DNA of 64,000 bases from CAYRCU01 sp964422865 (GCA_964422865.1 CAYRCU010000002.1:14071-78070); one strand, 5' to 3'; positions 50,259 to 59,087 are shown, numbered from the stretch's first letter. Translations and numbers: made by a program. The notes: generated by a model not told the origin, from the letters alone.

Positions 50259-50325
50259 GAGTGCATAACTATTTTAACTCAAAACAATAATAAATCCAAC
50301 AAAACGTGTGGTTTTATACAGATGG

Positions 50326-50354
50326 TTGACTGATGTGGGGTGAAAGTATATAAT
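50326..50354 (+). promoter_or_regulatory. Strong promoter upstream of tRNA-Ala/23S
   Basis: TTGACT (50326-50331), 17-nt spacer, TATAAT (50349-50354). Transcription would start near 50361. Confidence 0.75.
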
Positions 50355-50416
50355 TGGCATTACCTTTTTTAAGTTCGGAATAATTAATGAGAAGTAAGAG
50401 TTTAAAATTAAACACA

Positions 50417-50495
50417 GACCCTTTGCCTGCTTTTTGTGGGTAAAAGGGATTTAAGCTTCAAATTGACCGACTTAAAAGGGTCGGTTCTTTTTATT
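50417..50495 (+). promoter_or_regulatory. Attenuator-like leader: terminator with competing stems
   Basis: Terminator ACCGAC-(8 nt)-GTCGGT (50466-50485) plus a T-rich run to 50495. GACCCTTT (50417-50424) can pair with AAAGGG (50443-50448) or with AAAGGGTC (50475-50482), the latter destroying the terminator's 3' arm. This is the geometry of an attenuator in front of tRNA-Ala/23S, or the end of a ~135-nt RNA. Confidence 0.5.
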
Positions 50496-50570
50496 TTGAG
50501 ATGGATTGGAACTGGGCCGATAAGAACCTGGCTTTGCCAGAACCTTGACGCCCTGCTCGTTAATACTCGC

Positions 50571-50684
50571 AGGCCGTTAGCTCATCTGGTAAGCAAAGCT
50601 TGGCCAGCTGAGCTGATTGATAGATTAGGGCCGTTAGCTCATCTGGTAAGCAAAGCTTGGCCAGCTGAGCTGATTGATAGATTA
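50571..50684 (+). repeat. Two 57-bp foldback repeats of the tRNA-Ala 5' half
   Basis: GGCCGTTAGCTCATCTGG occurs at 50572, 50629 and, in the real tRNA, 50686 (period exactly 57). In each repeat AGCTCATCTGG is followed by AAGCAAAGCTT and CCAGCTGAGCT, an inverted copy with one mismatch (for example 50579-50589 with 50604-50614), then spacer TTGATAGATTAGG. The core is the same as in the tRNA-Met repeats. Confidence 0.92.
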
Positions 50685-50757
50685 GGGCCGTTAGCTCATC
50701 TGGTAGAGCGTCCGGTTTGCATCCGGGAGGTGGCCGGTTCGAGTCCGGCACGGTCCA
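50685..50757 (+). tRNA. tRNA-Ala (UGC)
   Basis: Acceptor GGGCCGT/ACGGTCC, D stem GCTC/GAGC, anticodon loop TTTGCAT (TGC) on CCGG/CCGG, T arm GCCGG-TTCGAGT-CCGGC, discriminator A, no CCA. It lies about 190 nt before 23S rRNA on the same strand, so it is probably processed from the 23S precursor. Confidence 0.93.
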
Positions 50758-50860
50758 CTCGCGAGGCTCGTTGCCCGTTTGACTCGAGGAGCGCGGAGAA
50801 CAAAGGACCTTTCGGTACTATGCACGGCGAGTCCGGCACGGTCCACAAAGCAATTTGCTT
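50758..50860 (+). repeat. Downstream copy of the tRNA-Ala 3' end
   Basis: CGAGTCCGGCACGGTCCA (50828-50845) duplicates the 3' T arm and acceptor of tRNA-Ala, preceded by TATGCACGG and followed by CACAAA. The same context (TATGCATGG before, CACAAAA after) surrounds copies of the tRNA-Ile 3' end at 21201-21415. A small hairpin AAAGCA-ATT-TGCTTT follows. Confidence 0.8.
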
Positions 50861-50922
50861 TTGACTTTTGAATATCATAATTGATTGATGGTTTTTAAAA
50901 GTCAGTAGCAAAAAAGTGAGAT

Positions 50923-50934
50923 TGTTCTTTAACA
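50923..50934 (+). promoter_or_regulatory. boxA antitermination element before 23S
   Basis: TGTTCTTTAACA matches the rrn boxA consensus TGCTCTTTAACA at 11 of 12 positions and lies directly upstream of the 23S processing stem. Confidence 0.75.
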
Positions 50935-50935
50935 T

Positions 50936-50947
50936 CTGAAGAGAATT
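50936..50947 (+). promoter_or_regulatory. 5' arm of 23S processing stem
   Basis: CTGAAGAGAATT pairs perfectly with AATTCTCTTCAG at 55130-55141. Confidence 0.8.
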
Positions 50948-51467
50948 TAGGTCGAAAGTCTTTACAACGCAGACAGTGGATGCCTTGGTCTAAGTTACCG
51001 AAGAAGGACGTACAAGGCCACGATAGTCGTCGGGGAGCTGCCAAGAAGCTTTGATCCGGCGGTGTCCGAATGGGGAAACCCACCCCGCTTTGGCGGGGTA
51101 CTTGCAGCCCAAATTTTTTGATTTATCAGAAATATTAAGTTGCAAGGGGGAACCAGGGGAACTGAAACATCTAAGTACCCTGAGGAAAAGAAATTAAATA
51201 AACGCCTTTGGCGTAAGATTGCCTGAGTAGCGGCGAGCGAAACGGCAAGAGCCCAAACTTTGACCTTTGCCTTCGGGTGAAGGACAGAGGGTTGTAGGAT
51301 CCTAATATGGGACTTTTAACGGTAGTAGAACAGCATGGAAATGTTGGCCATAGAAGGTGATAGCCCTGTATACGAAACTGAAAAAAGCCCTAAGGAATTC
51401 CTGAGTACCACGGTCAAAATCTGTGGGAATCTGGGGGAACCATCCTCCAAGGCTAAATATAACTTAG

Positions 51468-51513
<46 letters not shown>

Positions 51514-52988
51514 GGGAGGGGAGTGAAATAGTAACTGAAACTGTTTGCGGACAAACCGAGAGAGCCTGTGCTTGCATGGGTGATCTCGTGCCTATTGAAG
51601 AATGAACCGGCGAGTTGTCGTATGCTGCCAGCTTAAGTCAGTTAAATGACCGAGGCGTAGCGAAAGCGAGTTTGAAAGAGCGAAGAAAGCCTTGTGCTTT
51701 CATAAGTAGCATGCGGCAGACCCGAAACCAGGTGATCTAACCATGAGCAGGGTGAGTCCTATCGAAAGATGGGAGGAGGCCCGAACCGGTGTAAGTTACA
51801 ATTTGCTCGGATGACTTGTGGTTAGCGGTAATATGCCAAACGAACCTGGAGATAGCTGGTTCTCCCCGAAAGGTCTATAGGGACCGCGGCACGGAAAGGA
51901 ACACTGATGGTAGAGCTACTGGATGGGGCAGCGAGAGGTAACTCAAGTTGTCTCAACCAAACTCCGAATAGCAGTGTGGGACGTGCTAGACAGCCGCATG
52001 GGGCTAAGCTCATGCGACGAAAGGGAAACAACCCAGACTCTCAGATAAGGCCTCTAAATCTTGACTAAGTTTTAAAGGAAGTTTTTTTCCACAGACAGCT
52101 AGGAGGTTGGCTTAGAAGCAGCCATCCTTTAAAGAAAGCGTAACAGCTCACTAGTCGACTTGCCTGCGCAAGCAGGTGGGAAGAAAGCGCCGAAGATTTA
52201 TCGAGGATTAAGTCAAGTGCCGAAGCTGGAGCCCCGCCTTTGGCGGGGGGTAGGGGAGCGTTCCAAGGGCAGTGAAGTTCAACTGTAAAGTTGGATGGAG
52301 CGCTTGGAAGTGAGAATGCCGGTATGAGTAGCGTACAAGAGAAGTGAGAATCTTCTCCGCCGAATGCCCAAGGTTTCCGTCGGAAGGTTCGTCCGCGACG
52401 GGTTAGTCGGCTCCTAAGGCGAGGCCATATGGCGTAGTCGATGGATAGCTGGTTAAAATTCCAGCACTTTGGTAAATTCGCTTTTAACTGAGGACTGACG
52501 GAGTGAAAGAGCTTGTGGCAATTATTGAATTTTGTTGCAGAAGCCTCACCCATCTGGTGGGAAAATCCGCCAGAGACGCAAATTATTGCGAATGGTTGAG
52601 GTGGTGCTAGTCCTGCGAGAGCAGGGCGACATGAGCTAATAGCTTCCCAGAAAAGGTTCGCAGTGAGAATTTATCAAAGCCGTACCGCAAACCGACACAG
52701 GTGGGCTGGTAGAGAATACTAAGGCGAGCGAGAGAAGGAGGGTTAAGGAACTCGGCAAATTAGCTGGACGTAAGTTCGCAAGATGTCCTGCCTCCAAATA
52801 GTAATATTGGAGGTCGCAGCTAACGATTGCTGGTCGACTGTTTATCAAAAACACAGGTCCGTGCAAACTCGAAAGAGGAAGTATACGGGCTGACGCTTGC
52901 CCAGTGCCGGTAAGTTAAGGGGATGGGTGATTTGCCTTCGGGCACTTTGCTTTGAACCGAAGCTCCGGTAAACGGCAGCAGTAACTAT

Positions 52989-53315
52989 GAACAAGTTGTA
53001 GTTGAGAGTGGCCTCCGCTTGAGGCGGAGTATTCGTCACTCCGTTGATTGATAACAACGAAAAATTTGGCTATATGCTGGAACATCCCGCAAGGTCATTG
53101 GTAGGCCACCAGTTTGGCAACAAACTGGTTAACTCCTGAAAATCCAATGAATAGGGACAATCAGCAGGAAAGACCCCGCTTAGCGGGGAATCCTCAGAGA
53201 CTATACGCCAAACCTCGCAATAGTGAGGATGATATAGTCCGATCCTTATGGAGACATAGGGAGTCCTGCGGAAACGACGGGACCACCCCGCCAATGCGGG
53301 GGAGTAACAAAAAAG
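52989..53315 (+). mobile_element. Group I intron without ORF in 23S, I-CeuI-type site (E. coli ~1923)
   Basis: 5' exon ends ...GTAACTAT, intron starts GAAC and ends AAAAAAG, 3' exon resumes AACTGTTCTACGGTAGCG, restoring the conserved domain IV sequence. P1: exon AACTAT pairs with GTAGTT (52998-53003), giving the required U-G pair. Core elements AATCAGCAGGAA (Q), TCAGAGACTATACGCC (R) and GATATAGTCC (S) are present, and the last base is G. 327 nt, probably self-splicing. Confidence 0.92.
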
Positions 53316-53990
53316 AACTGTTCTACGGTAGCGAAGTTCCTTGTCACTTAATTGGTGACCCGCACGAAAAGCGTAACGAGCTAGCAACTGTCTTGACCCT
53401 TCACTCGGCGAAATTGCGTTGGCTGTGAAGACGCGGCCTACTTCCACCAGGACAAAAAGACCCCGTGAAGCTTTACTGTAGTCTGGCATTGATTTGTGCA
53501 ATGCAATTGTTTAGTGTAGGAGGGACCTCGCCTTTGGCGAGGGCCAATGAAACACCTCCCTTTGAATTGTGTCAAATCTTACTTAAGGGCCTTTCAAACA
53601 GGTCTGAGGAAAGTGTCAGATGGGCAGTTTATCTGGGGCGGATCCCTGCTAAAAGGTAACGCAGGGGCACAAAGGTTGGCTTACCACGGATGGAAATCGT
53701 GGGGAAAGTGTAAAGGCATAAGCCAGCTTGACTGCGAGAGTGACAACTCGAGCAGGTGCGAAAGCAGGTCTTAGTGATCCTCCGATGCGCCATGGGTGTG
53801 CACGGAGCTTAACGGATAAAAGCTACTCCGGGGATAACAGAGTAGTCGCGCCCGAGAGTCCATATCGACGGCGCGGTTCGCTACCTCGATGTCGGCTCAG
53901 GATATCCTGGGGCTGGAGAAGGTCCCAAGGGTTGGTCTGTTCGCCCATTAAAATCCTACGTGAGCTGGGTTCAGAACGTCGCGAGACAGT

Positions 53991-54845
53991 TGACGCTATA
54001 AGACATTTTAGCGTGACATTTGAGCTGTCTCATCCTATCGATGTTCACTGGGACATGAGCCCGAAATATATCTTTTTGTCATAATACCGAGATGGATACT
54101 CGGAGTAATATAGGAATAAAAAATCTGGCTATATGCTAGGAAGTCTCGTCAAACAGTAGAGTACTAGTATAATATTTATGTACTAGTAAAAATCTCTGCT
54201 CTGAGATTACTAGCAGGAAAGACTAGTTTTTTATGTGTATGTCTAATTTAATTTCTGATGACTACATTGCTGGGTTTGTTGATGGTGAGGGGATGTTTTA
54301 TATTGGTATTGTCAAATCAACCGGTTCAAGTAGAAACAAGAGCGGTTGGCAGGTAATTTACTTTTTTAAGGTATCCCAAAACCCAAACGGTAAATTTGTT
54401 CTTGATCAAATCAAGAAACGTTTGCAGTGCGGGTATATCAAAGAAAACAGCAAATCGGATCCCACAGACAAGTCACTTGCATTTGTGGTTCGTGACTTGC
54501 CAAGCATCAGAGATAAAGTTGTTACTTTTTTTCAAGATAAGTTGGTTGTTAAGAGAAAAACTTTACGGAAATTTAGTAAAGTAATCGAATTGGTGGACCA
54601 AGGAAAACATCTTGAGAAAGATGGGATGAAACAAATATTAGACATTGCGTATTCTATGAATACCAAAAAAAGAAAGGTTTCGAAGGATAAAATTTTGTCA
54701 TCCTTTTAAAAAACTAGAATCCCCACAGGCCATACGCCAGACCCCGCCAGAGGCGGGGAAGACATGGTCGGACCCCCATGGCGACATGGGGAGCTAGCGA
54801 GAAAAAGAAATCAGCTAGCCCAAGAATTACTTGGTAACAATAATG
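53991..54845 (+). mobile_element. Group I intron with homing endonuclease in 23S, peptidyl-transferase site (E. coli ~2584)
   Basis: 5' exon ends GCGAGACAGT, intron starts TGACGC and ends AATAATG, 3' exon resumes TCGGACTC, restoring GAGACAGTTCGG. P1 is eight pairs: exon GAGACAGT with GCTGTCTC (54024-54031), U-G at the splice site. Q-like CTAGCAGGAA, R-like CACAGGCCATACGCC and S-like GACATGGTCCG are visible. 855 nt including an ORF at 54233-54709. Confidence 0.92.
54233..54709 (+). CDS. LAGLIDADG homing endonuclease (intron-encoded)
   Basis: 158 aa (or 156 from the ATG at 54239). DDYIAGFVDGEGMFYIGI is the LAGLIDADG helix with the catalytic acid, followed by the beta-rich DNA-binding region (FKVSQNPNGKFVLDQIKKRL, CGYIKENSK). 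A single motif means it would act as a homodimer. It sits in a peripheral loop of the second 23S intron. It should cut intronless 23S genes at the insertion site and spread the intron. Frame is intact. Confidence 0.93.
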   Translation: MCMSNLISDDYIAGFVDGEGMFYIGIVKSTGSSRNKSGWQVIYFFKVSQNPNGKFVLDQIKKRLQCGYIKENSKSDPTDKSLAFVVRDLPSIRDKVVTFFQDKLVVKRKTLRKFSKVIELVDQGKHLEKDGMKQILDIAYSMNTKKRKVSKDKILSSF

Positions 54846-54976
54846 TCGGACTCTATCCGGTGGAAGCGTTTGAGTCTTAAAAGGAGCTAACCTCAGTACG
54901 AGAGGACCAGGTTGGGGGAATCCCTAGTGTGCCGGTTGTGACGTCAGTCGCAACGCCGGGTAGCTACATTCCTAAG

Positions 54977-55009
<33 letters not shown>

Positions 55010-55183
55010 CACCTTAAGATTAGGACTCTTTGAGACCCCTGGAAGAATACCAGGTTAATCGGCAGGAAGTGGAAGCTCCGTGAGGGGTTAAGCTTACCTT
55101 GCGCGAATCGGTCGAAAAGGCTTTTGACTAATTCTCTTCAGGTTTTAGGGAGCAATCCCTGTGAAGTTTGAAAATTGAATGGG

Positions 55184-55300
55184 ACTGGTGACTTGAGCGT
55201 GGTGGAACTACCTAAATCCATTCCGAACTTAGAAGTAAAACGCCACAGCGTTGACGATAGTGTACGGGCAACTGTACGCGAAAATAGATCGTTGCCAGGC
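55184..55300 (+). rRNA. rrf: 5S ribosomal RNA
   Basis: CCATTCCGAACTTAGAAGTAAAACGCC is the loop B-C region, and the terminal helix CTGGTGAC / GTTGCCAG closes the ends. About 117 nt, 50 nt after the 23S. Confidence 0.93.
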
Positions 55301-55415
55301 CCATTGAGCGTTCAAACTTATTGAGAGTTGTAGCTTGTGATATACTTTGCAAGTTAAAAGACAGAATGTTTTTTGACGCTTAGAAAAATAATAAAAAGAA
55401 AGGTGGATATGAAAA

Positions 55416-56549
55416 TTGGTAAAAAGAAAAGCTTCAGGAAGTAGGAAAAGCTCAGGCGCTGGTGTGCGGGGTAGTGCTCCGAAGACTATGGAAGAGCTTC
55501 TTAAAAAGCACAATTCTGAGATTCGCGGTTTAAAGGCTGGTGAGAAGATAACTGCAACGGTGGTTGAGATCACTAAGAGTGGTGTTGTTTTGGATGTTGG
55601 AAGAAAGAGTGAAGGGATGGTTACAGGAGAGTGTTTTGATGAAGTAAGGGATTATGTAAAAACTTTAAAGAAGGGGGAAAAGGTTTCTGCTTTGGTGCTT
55701 GAAGCTGAGGGGAGAGATGGCTTGCCTGTGTTGTCTTTGCGGCATGCAGCGCAAAATAGTGTTTGGGACAGGCTTTCGGAGGCTAAAAAGAAAGGTAAAA
55801 CGGTTAGTGTAATGGGAAAGTCTGTTGGTGACAGTGGAGTTGCAGTTGAGTTTGAGAATGTTTTTGGATTTGTTCCGTTGAGCCAGATAGGAAAGGAAGC
55901 TTTGAGGGATCCACAAAAATTGGTTGGAAACAGATTTAATGTGAAGGTGATTGATTTAAATAGAGGGAATAAAAGGGTGATTTTTTCCGAGAGAGCTGTG
56001 AGTGAAGCCAGTGATGTGAAGCTTGAGATGAAGGCTATGAAGAAGATTTCCGAGGGAGAGGTTTTTGAGGGAGAGGTTACACAAATTACCGGGTTTGGGG
56101 CTTTTGTCAGGATTTGGGTGGAAGTTGGAGGAAAGAAGATTCCCATAGAAGGGTTGGTGCATATTAGTGAGCTTTCTTGGCAGAAGATTGGCAAGGTTGG
56201 AGACATGCTTGCCGCTGGGGATAAGGTGAACGTTGTTGTTATTAGTGTGGATGATGGGAAGATTGCACTTTCCATTAAGAAAGCTCAGAAGGATCCTTGG
56301 GACGAAGTTGAAAAGAAGTACAAGACTGACATGAAGATTGACGGCAAGATTATCAGAAAGAGTGGTTTTGGTCTTTTTGTGGAGCTTGAGCCTGGTATTG
56401 AGGGGTTGGTGCATATAACAAAGATTCCGCCCGGAAGCAGCTATAATAAAGGTGATGTTGTGAAAGTTTATGTTGAAGAAGTAAACAAGGAGGGAAGGAA
56501 GATTTCTTTGGGACTGGTTCTTACGGCAAAGCCTGTGGGGTATAAATAA
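55416..56549 (+). CDS. rpsA: 30S ribosomal protein S1
   Basis: 377 aa from a TTG at 55416: AAAGGTGG is 9 nt upstream and the nearby ATG at 55409 is in a different frame that stops after 11 codons. Four S1 (OB-fold) repeats are seen at about residues 40-110, 125-195, 210-290 and 300-370; FGAFVRIWVEVGGKKIPIEGLVHISELSW and FGLFVELEPGIEGLVHITKI are the clearest, both with the LVHI core. Fewer repeats than the six of E. coli. It binds mRNA on the 30S subunit. Follows the 5S gene on the same strand. Confidence 0.92.
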   Translation: MVKRKASGSRKSSGAGVRGSAPKTMEELLKKHNSEIRGLKAGEKITATVVEITKSGVVLDVGRKSEGMVTGECFDEVRDYVKTLKKGEKVSALVLEAEGRDGLPVLSLRHAAQNSVWDRLSEAKKKGKTVSVMGKSVGDSGVAVEFENVFGFVPLSQIGKEALRDPQKLVGNRFNVKVIDLNRGNKRVIFSERAVSEASDVKLEMKAMKKISEGEVFEGEVTQITGFGAFVRIWVEVGGKKIPIEGLVHISELSWQKIGKVGDMLAAGDKVNVVVISVDDGKIALSIKKAQKDPWDEVEKKYKTDMKIDGKIIRKSGFGLFVELEPGIEGLVHITKIPPGSSYNKGDVVKVYVEEVNKEGRKISLGLVLTAKPVGYK

Positions 56550-56592
56550 AAGTGTTTGGTTGTAAATAATTTGCATTTCGTGGTTTTCAATT

Positions 56593-56598
56593 TACAAT
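56593..56598 (+). promoter_or_regulatory. -10 element for leaderless radA
   Basis: TACAAT 6 nt before the ATG at 56605; TTGCAT at 56571 is a weak -35. Confidence 0.45.
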
Positions 56599-56604
56599 GC
56601 TTTT

Positions 56605-57900
56605 ATGACCAGGGAGTCTGTTTTTGTGTGTCAGCAGTGTGGTGAGGATTTTCCAAAGTGGATGGGAAGGTGTAGTAATTGTGGAGAATGGAACAGCCTG
56701 GTTGAGACGAAGGTTTTTTCTGAGCGGAAGAGGGGGCGAGTGATACAAAGAAAAAAAGAAGCCAGGTCGGTGAAACTTGCGGAGGTAATTTCCAGAAAGA
56801 CAGAGAGAATTTCTACGAAGATTTCGGAGTTAGATAGGGTACTGGGTGGAGGATTGGTGTCGGGACAGGTAGTTCTTCTTGCCGGTGTACCTGGGATAGG
56901 AAAGTCTACAATTCTTCTTCAAGTGGCCGAGAAATTGGGAAAAGTGCTATATGTTACGGGAGAGGAATCGGCTGAGCAAATAAAGCTTCGTGCGAATAGA
57001 TTAGGTGTTTTGGGAAAAGGAATTGAGATATTAAATGAGACGGATATTGATGTTGTGGTTTCGCATAAAATGGAGGCAAATTTGATTATAGTTGATTCGA
57101 TTCAGACGATGAGCACTTCTGATTTAACCGGAGTGGCCGGAAGTGTGGGACAGGTTAGGGAATGTGCTTCTAGGCTTGTCAGGATGGCAAAGAATTTTGG
57201 AGTTCCTGTTGTGATGGTTGGGCATGCTACAAAGAGTGGGGTGGTTGCCGGGCCTGCAACCTTGACTCATGTAGTTGATACGGTTCTTTGGTTTGAAGGT
57301 GAACGTGAGCACAATATGAGGGTGTTGAGGGCTACTAAAAACAGGTTCGGATCAACCGATGAAATTGGTGTTTTTTCTATGGAGGAGAAAGGGCTTTTGG
57401 AAGTAACCGATGCGAGCAGGCTTTTTTTGGGGGATAGGAGGATTCATGTACCCGGAAGTGTTGTGGGGGTGACACTTGAGGGAACACGTGCGATGCTGGT
57501 TGAGATTCAATCACTTGTCGTAAAAACAAGTTCGCCGTACCCAAAGAGAGTGAGCCAGGGAATTGATCCCAAGAGACTTGAGATGATATTGGCGGTTTTG
57601 GCACGCAGGGTAGGGCTTTCTGTTTATAGCAGGGATGTGTTTGTTAATGTTGTTGGGGGACTTACATTGCGTGACCCCGGAATAGATTTGGCAGTGGCCT
57701 TATCTGTTTCAAGTGCGATGCTTGATAAGGCTTTTCCGAGTTTGGTGGCTGTTGTTGGGGAAGTGGGTTTGTTGGGGGAGATACGAAGCGTAGTGGGAGA
57801 GAAGATTAGAATTGAACAGGCTAAAAGACAGGGGTTTGGTGAGGTGGTTGGAAGCAGACATAAAAGTCTGCGAAGGATTGTTGAGAAGTATATAAAATAA
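56605..57900 (+). CDS. radA: DNA repair protein RadA (Sms)
   Basis: 431 aa. N-terminal zinc finger CQQCGEDFPKWMGRCSNCG, RecA-like ATPase with LLAGVPGIGKSTILLQ (Walker A) and LIIVDSIQTM (Walker B), the RadA-specific KNRFGSTDEIGVF motif and a C-terminal Lon-like domain (GGLTLRDPGIDLAVALSV). It drives branch migration in recombinational repair and transformation. Confidence 0.97.
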   Translation: MTRESVFVCQQCGEDFPKWMGRCSNCGEWNSLVETKVFSERKRGRVIQRKKEARSVKLAEVISRKTERISTKISELDRVLGGGLVSGQVVLLAGVPGIGKSTILLQVAEKLGKVLYVTGEESAEQIKLRANRLGVLGKGIEILNETDIDVVVSHKMEANLIIVDSIQTMSTSDLTGVAGSVGQVRECASRLVRMAKNFGVPVVMVGHATKSGVVAGPATLTHVVDTVLWFEGEREHNMRVLRATKNRFGSTDEIGVFSMEEKGLLEVTDASRLFLGDRRIHVPGSVVGVTLEGTRAMLVEIQSLVVKTSSPYPKRVSQGIDPKRLEMILAVLARRVGLSVYSRDVFVNVVGGLTLRDPGIDLAVALSVSSAMLDKAFPSLVAVVGEVGLLGEIRSVVGEKIRIEQAKRQGFGEVVGSRHKSLRRIVEKYIK

Positions 57901-58271
57901 AGCTCCACTTGTTATCCACAATTTAAGGATGGTTGTTTTGTATTATAAAAATGTCCGAAAAATCGCCTCTTTTTACAGTATGTCTACTATGGGACATTGA
58001 AATATTTTGGGTAAATATATTATAGGTTTTGACAGTTAATATTTGTGGTGTTACTATTTCTTTAAGCAATAAGAAAAGAGCATCACTATCGATGCTTTTT
58101 GCCAACTTAGGCTGGCAAATGTTTGTCACGAGTAGCGATGCCCTTTTAATTCCGGATTTACCCAGAGCAGGCTGAAATATAAACAGCCAGGATAAATCTT
58201 ATTTAAAGTAAATACGTGTGAAGGTACTTGTCAATAGTGAGTTTTGAAAAGTGAGCTTGTCTTCCTTGATG
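57901..58271 (+). ncRNA. Gene-free region with promoter, terminator and structured segment
   Basis: No ORF is convincing. TTGACA (58029-58034), 17-nt spacer, TACTAT (58052-58057) form a promoter. AGCATC-ACTATC-GATGCT plus TTTTT (58079-58100) is a terminator only ~15 nt after the expected start. A second hairpin TTGCCA/TGGCAA follows (58099-58118). Farther on GATTTA (58155-58160)/TAAATC (58193-58198) encloses GGCTG (58170-58174)/CAGCC (58184-58188). This may encode a small RNA or a leader. Confidence 0.4.
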
Positions 58272-58411
58272 GGGAGCGGTATGTAGGGCAGGCGTACTGC
58301 TCCCTTTTAAGGGAGACAATTCGGTATTTAGTGCAAGAGCGGTATGTGAGCAAAGCTCAACCTCGCGCTACGCACGTTGTAGGGCAGGCGTACTGCTCCC
58401 TTTTAAGGGAG
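58272..58411 (+). repeat. Two copies of a foldback element, one with a 33-nt insertion
   Basis: Copy A: GGGAGCGGTATG (58272-58283) pairs with CGTACTGCTCCC (58293-58304) as a 12-bp stem (two G-U pairs), then TTTTAA and GGGAG (58311-58315), which can pair with the same CTCCC. Copy B (58337-58411) repeats this, but TGTGAGCAAAGCTCAACC...CACGT is inserted before TGTAGGGCAGG. The inserted GAGC-AAA-GCTC hairpin echoes AAGC-AAA-GCTT of the tRNA repeats. Copy B ends 10 nt before the sortase -10 box. Confidence 0.8.
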
Positions 58412-58420
58412 GTAAAATGG

Positions 58421-58426
58421 TAGAAT
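58421..58426 (+). promoter_or_regulatory. -10 element for leaderless sortase gene
   Basis: TAGAAT 7 nt before the ATG at 58434. Confidence 0.4.
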
Positions 58427-58433
58427 TCTTCAG

Positions 58434-59087
58434 ATGGATAATTGGTCCGAGAAACTTCAAAGAAGCAGGTATTTAAGGAAACTTGCTTTTATCTTTGGTG
58501 CTTTGGGAATGTTTCTTATAGTGGCTTCGTATGCTCCTTCATTTTGGTTTTATTTGACCTCTTCGTTTGGGAAGGGTGTGAGTAGAAACTCGGAGCAGAT
58601 ACTTTCGACTGCAAACACTGTTGGTGGAAGAGGATTTGGGGAGGAGAGGGTGTATCAGCCGAGGCTGGATGCGAGTTTGCCAAAGAAAAATATGCTTATA
58701 ATTCCCTCAATAGGGGTAGAAACTGTGATAAATGAGGCGGAAATTGAGAATTATGAAGACGCCTTGAAAAAGGGTGTTTGGAGAGTGGGGGACTCTGGAA
58801 CACCGAAGACAAGAACTAAGCCAATGGTGCTTGTGGCTCACAGGTTTGGGTATTTGAAGTGGACAAATCTTTTTAGGAGAAAGAATTCTTTTTACAATCT
58901 TCCGAAGCTTTCGGAGGGTGAGGTGGTGGAGGTAGTTTGGAGGCAGAGGAAATATAAGTATGCGATTTATAAAGCAGATGAAGGAACGGAGATAACTGAT
59001 TATGGGGCGGACTTAATTCTTTATACCTGTTTGGATCTTTCGAGTGATATACGAATTTTCCGCTACGGAAGACTTCTTGAGATATGA
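58434..59087 (+). CDS. Sortase (cysteine transpeptidase)
   Basis: 217 aa. N-terminal membrane anchor (LAFIFGALGMFLIVASYAP), then the sortase beta barrel: LIIPSIGVETVI, VAHRFGYLKWTNLF (catalytic His) and LILYTCLDLSSDIRIFRYGRL (catalytic Cys in a TLxTC-like motif, Arg downstream). It would cleave sorting signals and attach proteins to the envelope. Substrate candidate: the small protein encoded at 59241. Sortase class cannot be fixed by eye. Confidence 0.88.
   Translation: MDNWSEKLQRSRYLRKLAFIFGALGMFLIVASYAPSFWFYLTSSFGKGVSRNSEQILSTANTVGGRGFGEERVYQPRLDASLPKKNMLIIPSIGVETVINEAEIENYEDALKKGVWRVGDSGTPKTRTKPMVLVAHRFGYLKWTNLFRRKNSFYNLPKLSEGEVVEVVWRQRKYKYAIYKADEGTEITDYGADLILYTCLDLSSDIRIFRYGRLLEI

Noticed and set aside
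50436..50864. 142-aa frame upstream of 23S
   Set aside because: Passes through a terminator, tRNA-Ala and its repeats; the repeated peptide is an echo of the 57-bp repeat.
57901..58271. RNase P RNA, tmRNA or SRP RNA
   Set aside because: None of their conserved cores could be found; only generic hairpins.
58272..58315. A tRNA-Lys-like gene (CTCCCTTTTAAGGGAG resembles an anticodon arm)
   Set aside because: No T arm or matching acceptor strands; better explained as a foldback repeat.
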